A program made the position numbers and the translations under genes. The notes under the pieces were generated by a model. That model searched no databases. It worked only from the letters and a program-made list of their open reading frames with translations, and was not told where the DNA came from. 24,309 nucleotides of DNA from Candidatus Fermentithermobacillaceae bacterium UBA3951 (GTDB lineage: Bacteria > Bacillota > Sulfobacillia > Fermentithermobacillales > Fermentithermobacillaceae), in contig DGDN01000072.1 of assembly GCA_002385465.1 (NCBI GenBank), forward strand, positions 1 to 24,309, written 5' to 3'. This document shows, in pieces, positions 4,900-12,823 of this stretch (positions within the stretch are counted from its first letter, which is position 1; each line of letters starts with the position of its first letter).

Positions 4900-6066
4900 A
4901 TGTTCGAGCCACGCGTCACACTTGTCATCTTCGAGGGTGGACAAGCCAAGACCGAATTGGACTCGCTGATCGCATCCGTACGCCGTGAAGTTGTCCTTGA
5001 TACTTGTGAAAAGCTCCAGTCGGTTGAAGAGATAGACGAAACCATACTCGTGACCAACTATCCCGACCTGGCGGAGGCGGCGCGGGAGATGGGCGTCACG
5101 GTGGATTACGAGCCACCGGGGTCGAGGCCTTTTCACTTTGGGAAAAGACTTCGCGAGGTTATAGTCACACACGGGATCGAAAACGTGATCTACATGGGAG
5201 GGGCGGCTGCTCCTCTCATCACCGCGAGAGAGTTTTCCGATATAGCCGTCGCCCTAAAGAGAGAGAGAAACCTGGTTGTTATGAACAACGTCCAGTCGGC
5301 GGACCTCGTGGCTTTCGCCCCGGCCAGGGCCATTGACGAGATCGAATTGCCCAACAAGGATAACCCCTTGGGGAATTTGCTCAGGGAGATAGGCATGCGC
5401 CGCGTGCTCATCCCGAACTCGGGAAGGGTGAACTTTGACCTTGACACGCCTACCGATTTTCTCGTCCTGGGCATGCATCCTATGTGTGGCCCGCGGGCTA
5501 AGCGGGCGATCGACGCTCTCGACTGGCCACGGACTACGATAGAATCGGCTGTAGGAGTCCTCAGGCAATCTTCCAAGGAAGTTGCGGTTGTGGGAAGGGT
5601 CGGCCCGGCCGTAATCCAGTACGTGAACTCCAACATGGTTCACAGGATGAGGGTTTTTTCCGAAGAAAGAGGTATGAAGGCTTTGGGCCGCGAGGAAAGA
5701 GGAGAGGTAGTCTCGCTCTTGGGTTTCATGGTGGAAGAGGTTGGCCCTGAGAGGTTTTTCGACTATCTGGCGAAGACGGTTGACGTAGCCTTCATTGATT
5801 CTAGGGTCATTTTCGCTCACCTTAGGAAACAGCTCTCGGATTGGGATAGGTTCCAGTCCGACCTAGGACGGTATGAATTAATAGAGGATCCTTGGACGCG
5901 CGAGTTTACCAGGTGTGCCTGTACCGCGCGTGTGCCTATTGTCCTGGGTGGACACAGCCTGGTCGCCGCGGGACTTTGGCTCATGGCCGAGATGATCGTT
6001 AAGGAACGGGAAGCATCGGGATACAGGCACAACACCTATTCGCTATCGCGGGGCATCCGGCCTTAG
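4900..6066 (+). CDS. Conserved protein with degenerate GT-A/NTP-transferase-like N-terminal half
   Basis: This 388-residue protein is not a named enzyme that I recognise. The first 190 residues have the strand-helix order of MobA/CofC-type nucleotidyltransferases: VTLVIFEGG at the N-terminus, TILVTNYPDLAEAAREMGVT, YMGGAAAPLIT (about 98-108, in the place of the metal/nucleotide loop GGDxPLI), and FDLDTPTDFLVL (about 179-190), the usual D-x-D-T-P strand. The glycine-rich nucleotide loop (GGxGxRxG) is not evident, so catalysis is doubtful. The last 190 residues (from PMCGPRAKRAIDALDW) form a separate helical region with VDVAFIDSRVIFAH and a possible hydrophobic helix near VAAGLWLMAEMI. GAGG lies before the ATG; the gene is two bases after hpf, so it shares that operon. 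CofC-like activity is possible but unproven. Confidence 0.6.
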   Translation: MFEPRVTLVIFEGGQAKTELDSLIASVRREVVLDTCEKLQSVEEIDETILVTNYPDLAEAAREMGVTVDYEPPGSRPFHFGKRLREVIVTHGIENVIYMGGAAAPLITAREFSDIAVALKRERNLVVMNNVQSADLVAFAPARAIDEIELPNKDNPLGNLLREIGMRRVLIPNSGRVNFDLDTPTDFLVLGMHPMCGPRAKRAIDALDWPRTTIESAVGVLRQSSKEVAVVGRVGPAVIQYVNSNMVHRMRVFSEERGMKALGREERGEVVSLLGFMVEEVGPERFFDYLAKTVDVAFIDSRVIFAHLRKQLSDWDRFQSDLGRYELIEDPWTREFTRCACTARVPIVLGGHSLVAAGLWLMAEMIVKEREASGYRHNTYSLSRGIRP

Positions 6067-6105
6067 GAAGAGACCTGTGGTAAGCAATACAAGGGTGGGG
6101 AGACA

Positions 6106-6756
6106 ATGTCGGGTGACAAACGAAGTGTCTCTGCGAGAGAATACGAAGACACCCTCAAACGGATAAGAGATGTGGTGACTGCCAGAGCGGTGCTGGGGCC
6201 TGACGGTTCGATTGAGGAGGTTCACGTCTTGGCGGGTCCGGGCAGGTCGGTAAAGCTCATTGCCCGCGACGTCGAATCGACTCTCATTGCCGCTTTTGGA
6301 AACCCAATTGACAGGAGGAAGATCTCCATTGCCCAGCTGGGGGGAGATCCCGGCAGGCAGGAGAAGCGGGTGCAACTCAGAAAGGTCGAAATCGTTTCTG
6401 AGGCAGATTCGGCAGAGGTCAATGTGTATCTTAAAATGGGCAACAACGAGGTCATGGGAACGGCGGAAGGCGTGCCCACAGCTAAGAACTGGCTGTGGCT
6501 TTCGGCGTGTGCCACGGTGAAAGCCCTGTCTCAGTACCTGACCCCCGATGTCTCCTTTGTTGTTGAGGACGTAAGTGTTGCGACTTCTCGTTCGACTCGA
6601 ATCGCCCTGGTGTCAGTCCGCCTGTTCGCGTTCGGCAAAGAACAGCTCCTTACGGGCTCCTGCCCCGTCTCCCACGACGACAGGGAAGCCGTCGTAAGAG
6701 CAACTTTAGACGCCGTGAACAGGAAGTTTGCGCAGATAGTCGGAGGAGACGCCTGA
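6106..6756 (+). CDS. Conserved hypothetical protein, two domains
   Basis: This 216-residue soluble protein has no signal peptide or membrane segment and no function that I can name. Residues about 10-78 contain IEEVHVLAGPGRSVKLIARD followed by VESTLIAAFG and IDRRKISIAQL, a motif I recall from uncharacterised Firmicutes proteins. Residues about 88-212 form an alternating strand/helix domain: RVQLRKVEIVSEAD, NEVMGTAEGVPTAKNWLWLS, TRIALVSVRLFAFGKEQ, and a final helix EAVVRATLDAVNRKFAQIV. GGGGAG sits close before the ATG. The gene follows the NTP-transferase-like gene by 39 bases and is probably part of the hpf operon, which may connect it with stationary-phase physiology. There are no catalytic motifs to support an enzyme call. 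Confidence 0.55.
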   Translation: MSGDKRSVSAREYEDTLKRIRDVVTARAVLGPDGSIEEVHVLAGPGRSVKLIARDVESTLIAAFGNPIDRRKISIAQLGGDPGRQEKRVQLRKVEIVSEADSAEVNVYLKMGNNEVMGTAEGVPTAKNWLWLSACATVKALSQYLTPDVSFVVEDVSVATSRSTRIALVSVRLFAFGKEQLLTGSCPVSHDDREAVVRATLDAVNRKFAQIVGGDA

Positions 6757-6862
6757 GTGGTTTCAGTGAATTGGCCCTCAGGCTCGCAGTAGAGGATTGA
6801 AGAGGTTGACGGAGAATTGAATTTCCGGGCCGGCGGCCTACGTTTTCAGCGGAGCCTGAAGG

Positions 6863-6892
6863 TTGTCCGGACTTAGCGGGTTCGGATATATC
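6863..6892 (+). promoter_or_regulatory. Weak candidate sigma-A promoter
   Basis: TTGTCC (6863-6868) and TATATC (6887-6892) are separated by 18 bases. They could serve the small ORF at 6918 and the HD-GYP gene. The rest of 6757-6917 shows no gene and no convincing terminator. Confidence 0.3.
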
Positions 6893-6917
6893 CATTAGGC
6901 TAACTGGAGGTTCTTCC

Positions 6918-6995
6918 GTGAACAAGCTGATCAGAATCATTCTTGCGCTTTCGGCTCTGCTTCTGGCAGGAGTACGTTCGTGGCAGGTAGGCTGA
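6918..6995 (+). CDS. Candidate 25-residue membrane or signal-like peptide
   Basis: GTG at 6918 is preceded by GGAGG (6906-6910) with seven bases spacing, one of the best ribosome-binding sites in this region. The peptide starts MNKLIRIILALSALLLAGVR and ends SWQVG: a basic start, a hydrophobic stretch and a short tail, then TGA at 6993. It lies in the 279-base gap between the 6106 gene and the HD-GYP gene. It could be a true small membrane protein, a leader peptide, or the remnant of a longer exported protein broken by mutation. No family is recognised, and the length is too short for homology by eye. Confidence 0.4.
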   Translation: MNKLIRIILALSALLLAGVRSWQVG

Positions 6996-7035
6996 TAAAC
7001 TAGCCGTTGCCGCCGGCCCAAGAGAGGTGCCCTGT

Positions 7036-8292
7036 TTGAAGTCAAACGGAGGGTTCTTCAAGCAAGCCTACATATATGCCGTTTCAGCGATAGGCGCATG
7101 GATCCTGTTCACCAACTTGCCAACGTTTAGAGACACCTCGCATCTGGCCGAGTTTCTTTTCATGTTTGCCCTTGTCGCCATCGGGGAGATCGCTCCCGTG
7201 ACTATACCCCGCGGCAGCGGCACGGTTTCGGTGTCGCCTCCCATGAACTACACGGTGACGGTGCTCTACGGGCCAGAGGCGGGCATTTGGGTGAACACAC
7301 TGGCAACTCTGCGGAAGCGGGATCTTTCAGGTCAGGTGCCGTTGCGCCTCGTGCTCTTCAACCGGGGCATGCTGGCGATCTCGATGTTCATGTTCTCCAA
7401 GGCATACCAGGCCGTAGGAGGCCATTTCGGGACCCTGGGGTGGCCCAGGGGATACATGGCGTTTCTCACTGCCGCTATCGTCGATACCCTGTGTAATGCC
7501 CTTCAGTTTGCCATCTATTTCAGCTTGGATTCGGGCATGTCCCTCAGGGGAGTATGGCGCCTTAACATCCAGTGGACCCTCCCAAGCATGCTCGCTCTCT
7601 ACCCGTTGGGGATACTCATGGTGCTTGTGGCTCAAGAAGGCGGGCCGTTCCTCCTCACGCTGTTCTACCTGCCTCTTCTCACGATGAAATACTCGCTGAA
7701 CAAGTACATCGAGCTCCGGGCCGCTTACCAGGAGATGGCAGGTGCGCTGTCCAACGCGATTGACGCAAGGGACGCCTATACCAGGGGACATTCGGAGCGA
7801 GTGGCCGAATACGCAGCGCTGCTCGCCAAAGAGATGAAATTCTCCGAAGACCGCATTGAGCTCATCCGGTATGTGGGTCTCCTCCACGATGTCGGCAAGA
7901 TAGGAATACGGGATGCCATCATGAAAAAGCAGGGCGCTTACACCTACGAAGAGTACGAAGAGATGAAAACCCATGCCAAGATAGGCGCCCAGATGCTTGA
8001 AGGCATGAAGTTCATAGGAAAAGGTCAGGATTGGGTCAAATATCACCACGAGCGCTGGGACGGCCAGGGCTTTCCCGACGGTTTGAAAGGCGAGGAAATC
8101 CCCATAGAAGCAAGGATAATCGCCTGCGCCGACTCTTTCGACGCCATGACGACGGACAGGCCTTACAAGGCCAAGCTCACCCTAGCCGAGGCCAAGGAAG
8201 AGCTGAAACGGTGCGCAGGCACCCAGTTTGACCCTGCGGTCGTGAAAGCCATGCTCAAAGTGGTAGACAGGATGATCGCCCAAGGGAAGTGA
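7036..8292 (+). CDS. Membrane-anchored HD-GYP domain protein (putative cyclic-di-GMP phosphodiesterase)
   Basis: The N-terminal 220 residues are strongly hydrophobic, with about six membrane segments, and probably sense a signal at the membrane. The C-terminal part (about 230-415) is an HD-GYP domain. Visible are AIDARDAYTRGHSERVAEYA, LLHDVGKIGI with the metal-binding H284-D285 and K288, YHHERWDGQGFPDG with H337-H338, and ARIIACADSFDAMTTDRPY with D366. The GYP motif reads GFP, a common variant. HD-GYP enzymes hydrolyse cyclic-di-GMP to pGpG or GMP and so favour motility; some act on other dinucleotides. I start at TTG 7036 because AGAGAGG at 7021-7027 is eight bases upstream; GTG 7027 in frame has no proper SD. 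The DUF5317-like gene follows four bases after the stop. Confidence 0.85.
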   Translation: MKSNGGFFKQAYIYAVSAIGAWILFTNLPTFRDTSHLAEFLFMFALVAIGEIAPVTIPRGSGTVSVSPPMNYTVTVLYGPEAGIWVNTLATLRKRDLSGQVPLRLVLFNRGMLAISMFMFSKAYQAVGGHFGTLGWPRGYMAFLTAAIVDTLCNALQFAIYFSLDSGMSLRGVWRLNIQWTLPSMLALYPLGILMVLVAQEGGPFLLTLFYLPLLTMKYSLNKYIELRAAYQEMAGALSNAIDARDAYTRGHSERVAEYAALLAKEMKFSEDRIELIRYVGLLHDVGKIGIRDAIMKKQGAYTYEEYEEMKTHAKIGAQMLEGMKFIGKGQDWVKYHHERWDGQGFPDGLKGEEIPIEARIIACADSFDAMTTDRPYKAKLTLAEAKEELKRCAGTQFDPAVVKAMLKVVDRMIAQGK

Positions 8293-8296
8293 TCCC

Positions 8297-8839
8297 TTGT
8301 ACGTAAGCGTTTTGTTGGTCGCAGCGGCTATGGCCCTCGTGCTCGGAGGCGACCTTCGAAAGATTGCTCTAATGGACATAAGAAGACTCCCGTGGATCCT
8401 GGTTTCGTTTATCCTTCCTCTGACCGCTCCTCTTGCGCTCCGGACCGGATTGGACCCATGGCTTACGGGGGTCGCGCTCACCGCACTCTCATACGGGATG
8501 CTCTTTTACGGCCTTATGGCCAACCTGGACCTTCCCGGAATCCCCCTGGTTGGACTGGGGTCCCTTGCGAACCTGGCGGCAGTTGTGGCCAACTCTTTCC
8601 GGATGCCAGTGAGTCTCGAGATGTTTGAACCGGCACTTAGGGTCCAGGAAGCAGCGAGGTTGGCAGGGAGCCTTACACACACCCAACTGGAGGCTACGAG
8701 CAGGCTGGTTTTCCTCGCCGATGTGATTCCCTGGAGGCTTTTCGGTAAGCTCTCGATGGTGAGCATCGGAGACATAGCTATCGCGCTTGGCGTAGGCTAC
8801 TTGGTGTTCCGCACTCTGGAGCCTCGATGTTTCCGCTAA
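8297..8839 (+). CDS. DUF5317-like integral membrane protein
   Basis: This 180-residue, very hydrophobic protein has about five membrane segments: N-terminal VLLVAAAMALVLGG, WILVSFILPLTAPLAL, GVALTALSYGMLFYGLMANL, and a C-terminal IALGVGYLVFRTLE. The centre carries PGIPLVGLGSLANLAAVVAN and GNLxP-like spacing with FRMPVS, resembling DUF5317 proteins often found beside HD-domain genes in Firmicutes. Function is unknown. Start is TTG at 8297 with AGGGA at 8283-8287; the gene is four bases after the HD-GYP stop, so the pair is cotranscribed and may act together in membrane signalling. Confidence 0.6.
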   Translation: MYVSVLLVAAAMALVLGGDLRKIALMDIRRLPWILVSFILPLTAPLALRTGLDPWLTGVALTALSYGMLFYGLMANLDLPGIPLVGLGSLANLAAVVANSFRMPVSLEMFEPALRVQEAARLAGSLTHTQLEATSRLVFLADVIPWRLFGKLSMVSIGDIAIALGVGYLVFRTLEPRCFR

Positions 8840-8846
8840 ACCGCCG

Positions 8847-8855
8847 TGATACAAT
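8847..8855 (+). promoter_or_regulatory. Candidate extended -10 promoter for secA
   Basis: TGATACAAT at 8847-8855 is a full extended -10 element (TGn plus TACAAT, five of six). No good -35 lies 17-18 bases upstream, which is usual for extended -10 promoters. The predicted start near 8862 leaves about 35 bases to secA. Confidence 0.4.
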
Positions 8856-8894
8856 GGGTCTTGATCGTGCTTTGGAATCCACTATCCGAGAGGG

Positions 8895-11645
8895 ATGCTT
8901 TTGTCTTTCCTAAAGAAGTTGTTTGACTCGAATGAAAGGGAGCTTAGGAGAATAAAGCCGGTAGTTGAAGCGGTAAACGCCCTGGCTCAAAAGACCGCCG
9001 AACTGAGCGACCAAGAGCTCGTCGCCAAGACGCAAGAGTTTAGGGAGCGAGCCGCGCGCGGTGAAAAGGCCGACGCCATGATGGTTGAGGCGTTTGCCGT
9101 GGTGAGGGAGGCTTCCTCTCGTATCCTGGATATGCGCCCATTCGATTGCCAGGTGGCCGGGGCCGTGGTCCTCCACGAAGGGCGCATTGCCGAGATGCAG
9201 ACCGGCGAGGGTAAGACCCTGGTGGCCACTCTTCCTGCCTATCTGAACGCGGTAACCGGACGCACGGTGCACGTTGTTACGGTCAATGACTACCTGGCCA
9301 GGTTCCACAGCGAGTGGATGGGCCAGCTCTATAGGTTCTTGGGCCTCGGCGTTGGTTTGGTCATACCGGGGATGGACTTGGAGGCGAAGAAGAAGTCCTA
9401 TTCTTGCCCCATAATCTACGGGACCAATACGGAGTTTGGGTTCGATTACCTCCGCGATAACATGGCGTGGAGGAGGAGCGACCTTGTACAGGGGGACCTC
9501 GACTACGCCATTATCGATGAGATCGACTCGATACTCATAGACGAAGCCAGGACCCCTCTTATCATCGCAGGTCCCTCCGCAGGCTCGGCAAAGGAGTACT
9601 ACCGCTTCAGAGACCTTGCCAAGGTCCTCCGGAGAGATGTCCACTACACCGTGGACGAGAAGGCCAAGCTGGTGGCCCTCACCGAGGAAGGTCACGAGAA
9701 GGCGGCTACCTGGCTGGGGGTTGACCTGGACGCCGCCGAAAACATCCATCTCCAGGGCTACATCAGACAGGCCTTGAAGGCCAAGGAGCTTATGACCAGA
9801 GATGTGGATTACGTCTTGAAAGATGGCCAGGTCCTCATAGTCGACGAGTTCACCGGACGAATCCTTCCCGGGCGAAGGTATTCGGATGGGCTCCACCAGG
9901 CCATTGAGGCAAAAGAGGGACTAGAGGTCAGAGAAGAGGCGGACACACTGGCTACCATAACGGTCCAGAACTATTTCAGGATGTACAAGAAGCTTTCGGG
10001 CATGACCGGTACGGCCCTCACTGAAGAGCCTGAGTTCCGCGAGATATACGGGTTGGACGTTGTGGTGATACCCACCAACAAACCGCTCATCAGGCAGTCT
10101 CTCCCCGACTCTATCTGGAAGACCGAAAAGGCCAAGTACAGGGCCGTAGTCGAGGAGATAAAGTCCCTCCATTCAATGGGCCGCCCCGTGCTGGTAGGGA
10201 CAAGGTCCATAGAGAAGTCTGAGATGCTCTCGAGGATGCTTACGAGGGAGGGTATCCGTCACCAGGTTCTAAATGCCAAGCACCACGAACGGGAAGCCGA
10301 GATCGTGGCACAGGCCGGGCGGAAAGGGGCTGTGACCATAGCCACCAACATGGCGGGGCGAGGCACCGACATTCTCCTGGGAGGTAACCCCGATTTTGCG
10401 GCGAGGCAGGAGCTGAGAAGGCAGGGGTTCGACCCCGAAGTGGTTATGCTTGCATCGGATAAGGTTCTTCCGGCCGACATAGTAAGGAGGATCGAGTCGG
10501 GCGACACGGACGAACGCATCGAAACCATAAAGAAGGCCAGAGAGCTCTACCGCAAGCTGTACAAAGAGGCCAAGAAGATAACCGACAGAGAGCACGAAGA
10601 GGTCGTGAAGCTCTCGGGCCTTCACGTTATAGGTACCGAACGACACGAGGCAAGGCGTATCGACAACCAGTTAAGGGGCCGGGCCGGGCGGCAGGGCGAC
10701 CCTGGTTCGTCGAGGTTCTATCTCTCATTAGAAGACGAGCTTATGAGGCTTTTCGGCGGCGATATGCTCACTTCGCTCATGGACAGGATGGGCTTTCCCG
10801 AAGATGAACCCATCGAACACAATTTGGTCACCAAGGCCGTGGAGACGGCCCAGAAACGGATTGAAGCCCACAACTTTGGTATCAGGAAGAATGTCCTGGA
10901 GTACGATAACGTCCTAAACAAGCAGCGCGAAGTCATCTACTCCGACCGGCGGGAAGTCCTTATGGCGGACGACCCGGAGCCCATTGTGATGGCAATGGTA
11001 GAACGGGTTGTTGAACGAGCCGTCGAACTGTACTGGCCCGACAAGGTACGGAAAGAGGAAGCCGACCTGGAAGGGCTCTCCACATACCTTCGCGATCTCG
11101 TCCCCGGTCTCGATAAGAGCGACGTCGTGTCCACGGATGACCGCGACTCCCTGAGGGACAGTATCACCGAGAGGGCCAAGTCGCTGATCCGCCGCAACGC
11201 CTCCGCTTTGGGAGACAGGGCCCCCGAGCTTTACAGGTTCGTGATACTCAAGGTTACTGACAATCAGTGGGTTGAGCAATTGAGGACCATGGAAGATCTC
11301 CGGGAGGGGATCGGTCTCCAGGCATATGGCCATAAAGATCCGCTGGTAGAGTACACCCGCCTGGGGTATGAGATGTTTGAGGGGCGGATCCAGAACATTG
11401 AGGAGACCGTCGTAAGGTACTTGTTGAGGGTTGAGGTAAAGAAGGACGCCGCGTTGTCAGGTGGAGGGGGCCGCGGTGAATCCGGGAGGGGTCCGGTCCA
11501 GGTGAGCGGCCCGGGGAACCCACCTGCTTCGGGAGATAGCCGCGGAAGACAGGTTGTCCGGACGGGGCGGAAGGTCGGACGAAACGATCCGTGCCCGTGC
11601 GGGAGCGGCAAGAAGTACAAGAATTGCTGCGGAAAGATTGCGTAA
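8895..11645 (+). CDS. secA: Preprotein translocase ATPase SecA
   Basis: SecA is the ATP-driven motor that pushes unfolded preproteins through SecYEG. The 916-residue protein has the full set of domains: Walker A MQTGEGKT (101-108), VVTVNDYLARFHSEWM, Walker B region IIDEIDSILIDEARTPLI (DEID 208-211), the preprotein-binding and GMTGTALTEEPEFREIYGLD region, the second helicase half with TNMAGRGTDILLGGNPDF and IDNQLRGRAGRQGDPGSSRF, and the C-terminal zinc-binding SEC-C motif (C900, C902, C911, C912 in DPCPCGSGKKYKNCC). It is longer than the 841-residue B. subtilis protein because of a charged insert near QGFDPEVVMLASDKVLPADI and a glycine-rich linker before SEC-C. ATG 8895 abuts the SD (GAGAGGG, 8888-8894); TTG at 8901 has better spacing and could be the true start. 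prfB follows after 38 bases. Confidence 0.97.
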   Translation: MLLSFLKKLFDSNERELRRIKPVVEAVNALAQKTAELSDQELVAKTQEFRERAARGEKADAMMVEAFAVVREASSRILDMRPFDCQVAGAVVLHEGRIAEMQTGEGKTLVATLPAYLNAVTGRTVHVVTVNDYLARFHSEWMGQLYRFLGLGVGLVIPGMDLEAKKKSYSCPIIYGTNTEFGFDYLRDNMAWRRSDLVQGDLDYAIIDEIDSILIDEARTPLIIAGPSAGSAKEYYRFRDLAKVLRRDVHYTVDEKAKLVALTEEGHEKAATWLGVDLDAAENIHLQGYIRQALKAKELMTRDVDYVLKDGQVLIVDEFTGRILPGRRYSDGLHQAIEAKEGLEVREEADTLATITVQNYFRMYKKLSGMTGTALTEEPEFREIYGLDVVVIPTNKPLIRQSLPDSIWKTEKAKYRAVVEEIKSLHSMGRPVLVGTRSIEKSEMLSRMLTREGIRHQVLNAKHHEREAEIVAQAGRKGAVTIATNMAGRGTDILLGGNPDFAARQELRRQGFDPEVVMLASDKVLPADIVRRIESGDTDERIETIKKARELYRKLYKEAKKITDREHEEVVKLSGLHVIGTERHEARRIDNQLRGRAGRQGDPGSSRFYLSLEDELMRLFGGDMLTSLMDRMGFPEDEPIEHNLVTKAVETAQKRIEAHNFGIRKNVLEYDNVLNKQREVIYSDRREVLMADDPEPIVMAMVERVVERAVELYWPDKVRKEEADLEGLSTYLRDLVPGLDKSDVVSTDDRDSLRDSITERAKSLIRRNASALGDRAPELYRFVILKVTDNQWVEQLRTMEDLREGIGLQAYGHKDPLVEYTRLGYEMFEGRIQNIEETVVRYLLRVEVKKDAALSGGGGRGESGRGPVQVSGPGNPPASGDSRGRQVVRTGRKVGRNDPCPCGSGKKYKNCCGKIA

Positions 11646-11683
11646 GTGAAGACGCTCAGGGAGGGAAGCCGCAAGGCGACAAC

Positions 11684-12797
11684 ATGTATGAAGACATCAT
11701 AAGGACACTCCGGTCCGTAGCCGAAAGGCTCGGCAGTATCGGGAGGTCTCTTTGACCCAGAGGGCTTGAGCAGGGAGTTGGACCTCCTTCGCAAGGAGAT
11801 GGAGGACCCGGCCATATGGCAGGACCCCAAAAAAGCGCAAGAGACAGGGCGTAGGATAAGCCGGATCCAATCGAAACTGGAGAAGTGGCAAGACCTAAAG
11901 AGGTCTTGTGATGATAACCTCGAGATAGCCGAGCTGGCCGAGGCAGAAGGCGATATGTCCCTCATGGATGACCTTTCCGCCGCGGCCAGAGACCTATCCG
12001 ACAAAGCGCGGGAACTGGAGCTTGAGACGCTCCTTTCTGAGCCGTACGATGCCCGGGACGCCATCCTGACGCTCCACGCAGGTGCCGGCGGTACGGAAGC
12101 CATGGACTGGGTTGAGATGCTTTACCGGATGTACACCAGGTGGGCAGAGCGTCGCGGGTTCAAGGTTGAAACCCTCGATTCGTTACCCGGCGAAGAGGCC
12201 GGGCTGAAGAGCGTGAGCTTCGCGGTTAAGGGCGATTACGCTTACGGGTACTTGAGGACGGAACGTGGTGTCCACAGGCTGGTGAGGATATCGCCTTTTG
12301 ACTCCAACTCCAGGAGGCATACGTCTTTCGCTTCGGTTGACGTGCTTCCGGACATCGAAGAAGAAACAGAAGTGAACCTGAATCCGGATGACCTCAAGAT
12401 AGATACGTTCCGGTCGTCGGGTGCTGGGGGGCAAAACGTCAACAAAGTCGAGACCGGCGTACGCATCACCCATATACCCACAGGGGTGGTTGTTTCGTGC
12501 CAGAATGAGAGGTCGCAGCACGCCAACAGGACATTGGCTCTCAGGCTCCTCTCCGCAAAACTCCTTGCATTGAAAGAAGAGGAAAGGCGCAAGGAGATAG
12601 AAAGCCTTCGCGGCGCCCAGAAAGAGATAGCCTGGGGCAGCCAAATCAGGTCGTACGTCTTCCAGCCGTACACCATGGTCAAGGACCACCGTACAGGCGT
12701 TGAGGTGGGGAGCGTCGAACGTGTGATGGACGGAGGTATCGACGAGTTCATCTTCGCGAAACTGCAGGCCGACGCACGAGCTGTTTCCGAGAAATAA
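11684..12797 (+). CDS. prfB: Peptide chain release factor 2 (RF2), made by programmed +1 frameshift
   Basis: RF2 recognises UGA and UAA stop codons and triggers peptide release. The zero frame runs 23 codons from ATG 11684 (starting MYEDIIRTLRSVAERLG) to an in-frame TGA at 11753-11755. The sequence GGGAGG-TCT-CTT-TGA-C is the classic RF2 shift site, so translation moves +1 into GAC (11754) and continues as DPEGLSRELDLLRKEMEDPA to the stop at 12797. The joined product is 370 residues, the normal RF2 length. The tripeptide anticodon region is RISPFDSNSRRHTSFASVDV (SPF about 203-205) and the catalytic GGQ lies at about 248-250 in FRSSGAGGQNVNKVETGVRI, matching E. coli RF2 positions within two residues. 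It follows secA as in most Firmicutes. A start at the later TTG 11766 would be an artefact. Confidence 0.95.
11741..11756 (+). promoter_or_regulatory. Programmed +1 ribosomal frameshift signal of prfB
   Basis: An internal SD-like GGGAGG (11741-11746) is separated by three bases (TCT) from the slippery CTT (11750-11752), followed by TGA and C. E. coli uses AGGGGG-TAT-CTT-TGA-C with the same spacing. Low RF2 gives slow UGA decoding and more shifting, so the protein autoregulates. Confidence 0.95.
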
Positions 12798-12823
12798 CGA
12801 GGGCAATTGAGGGGGACCGGCCC

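Noticed and set aside
8910..9896. Long minus-strand open frame of 328 codons opposite secA
   Set aside because: It is a mirror of the secA codon pattern, has no SD or family resemblance, and the plus strand encodes an unmistakable SecA.
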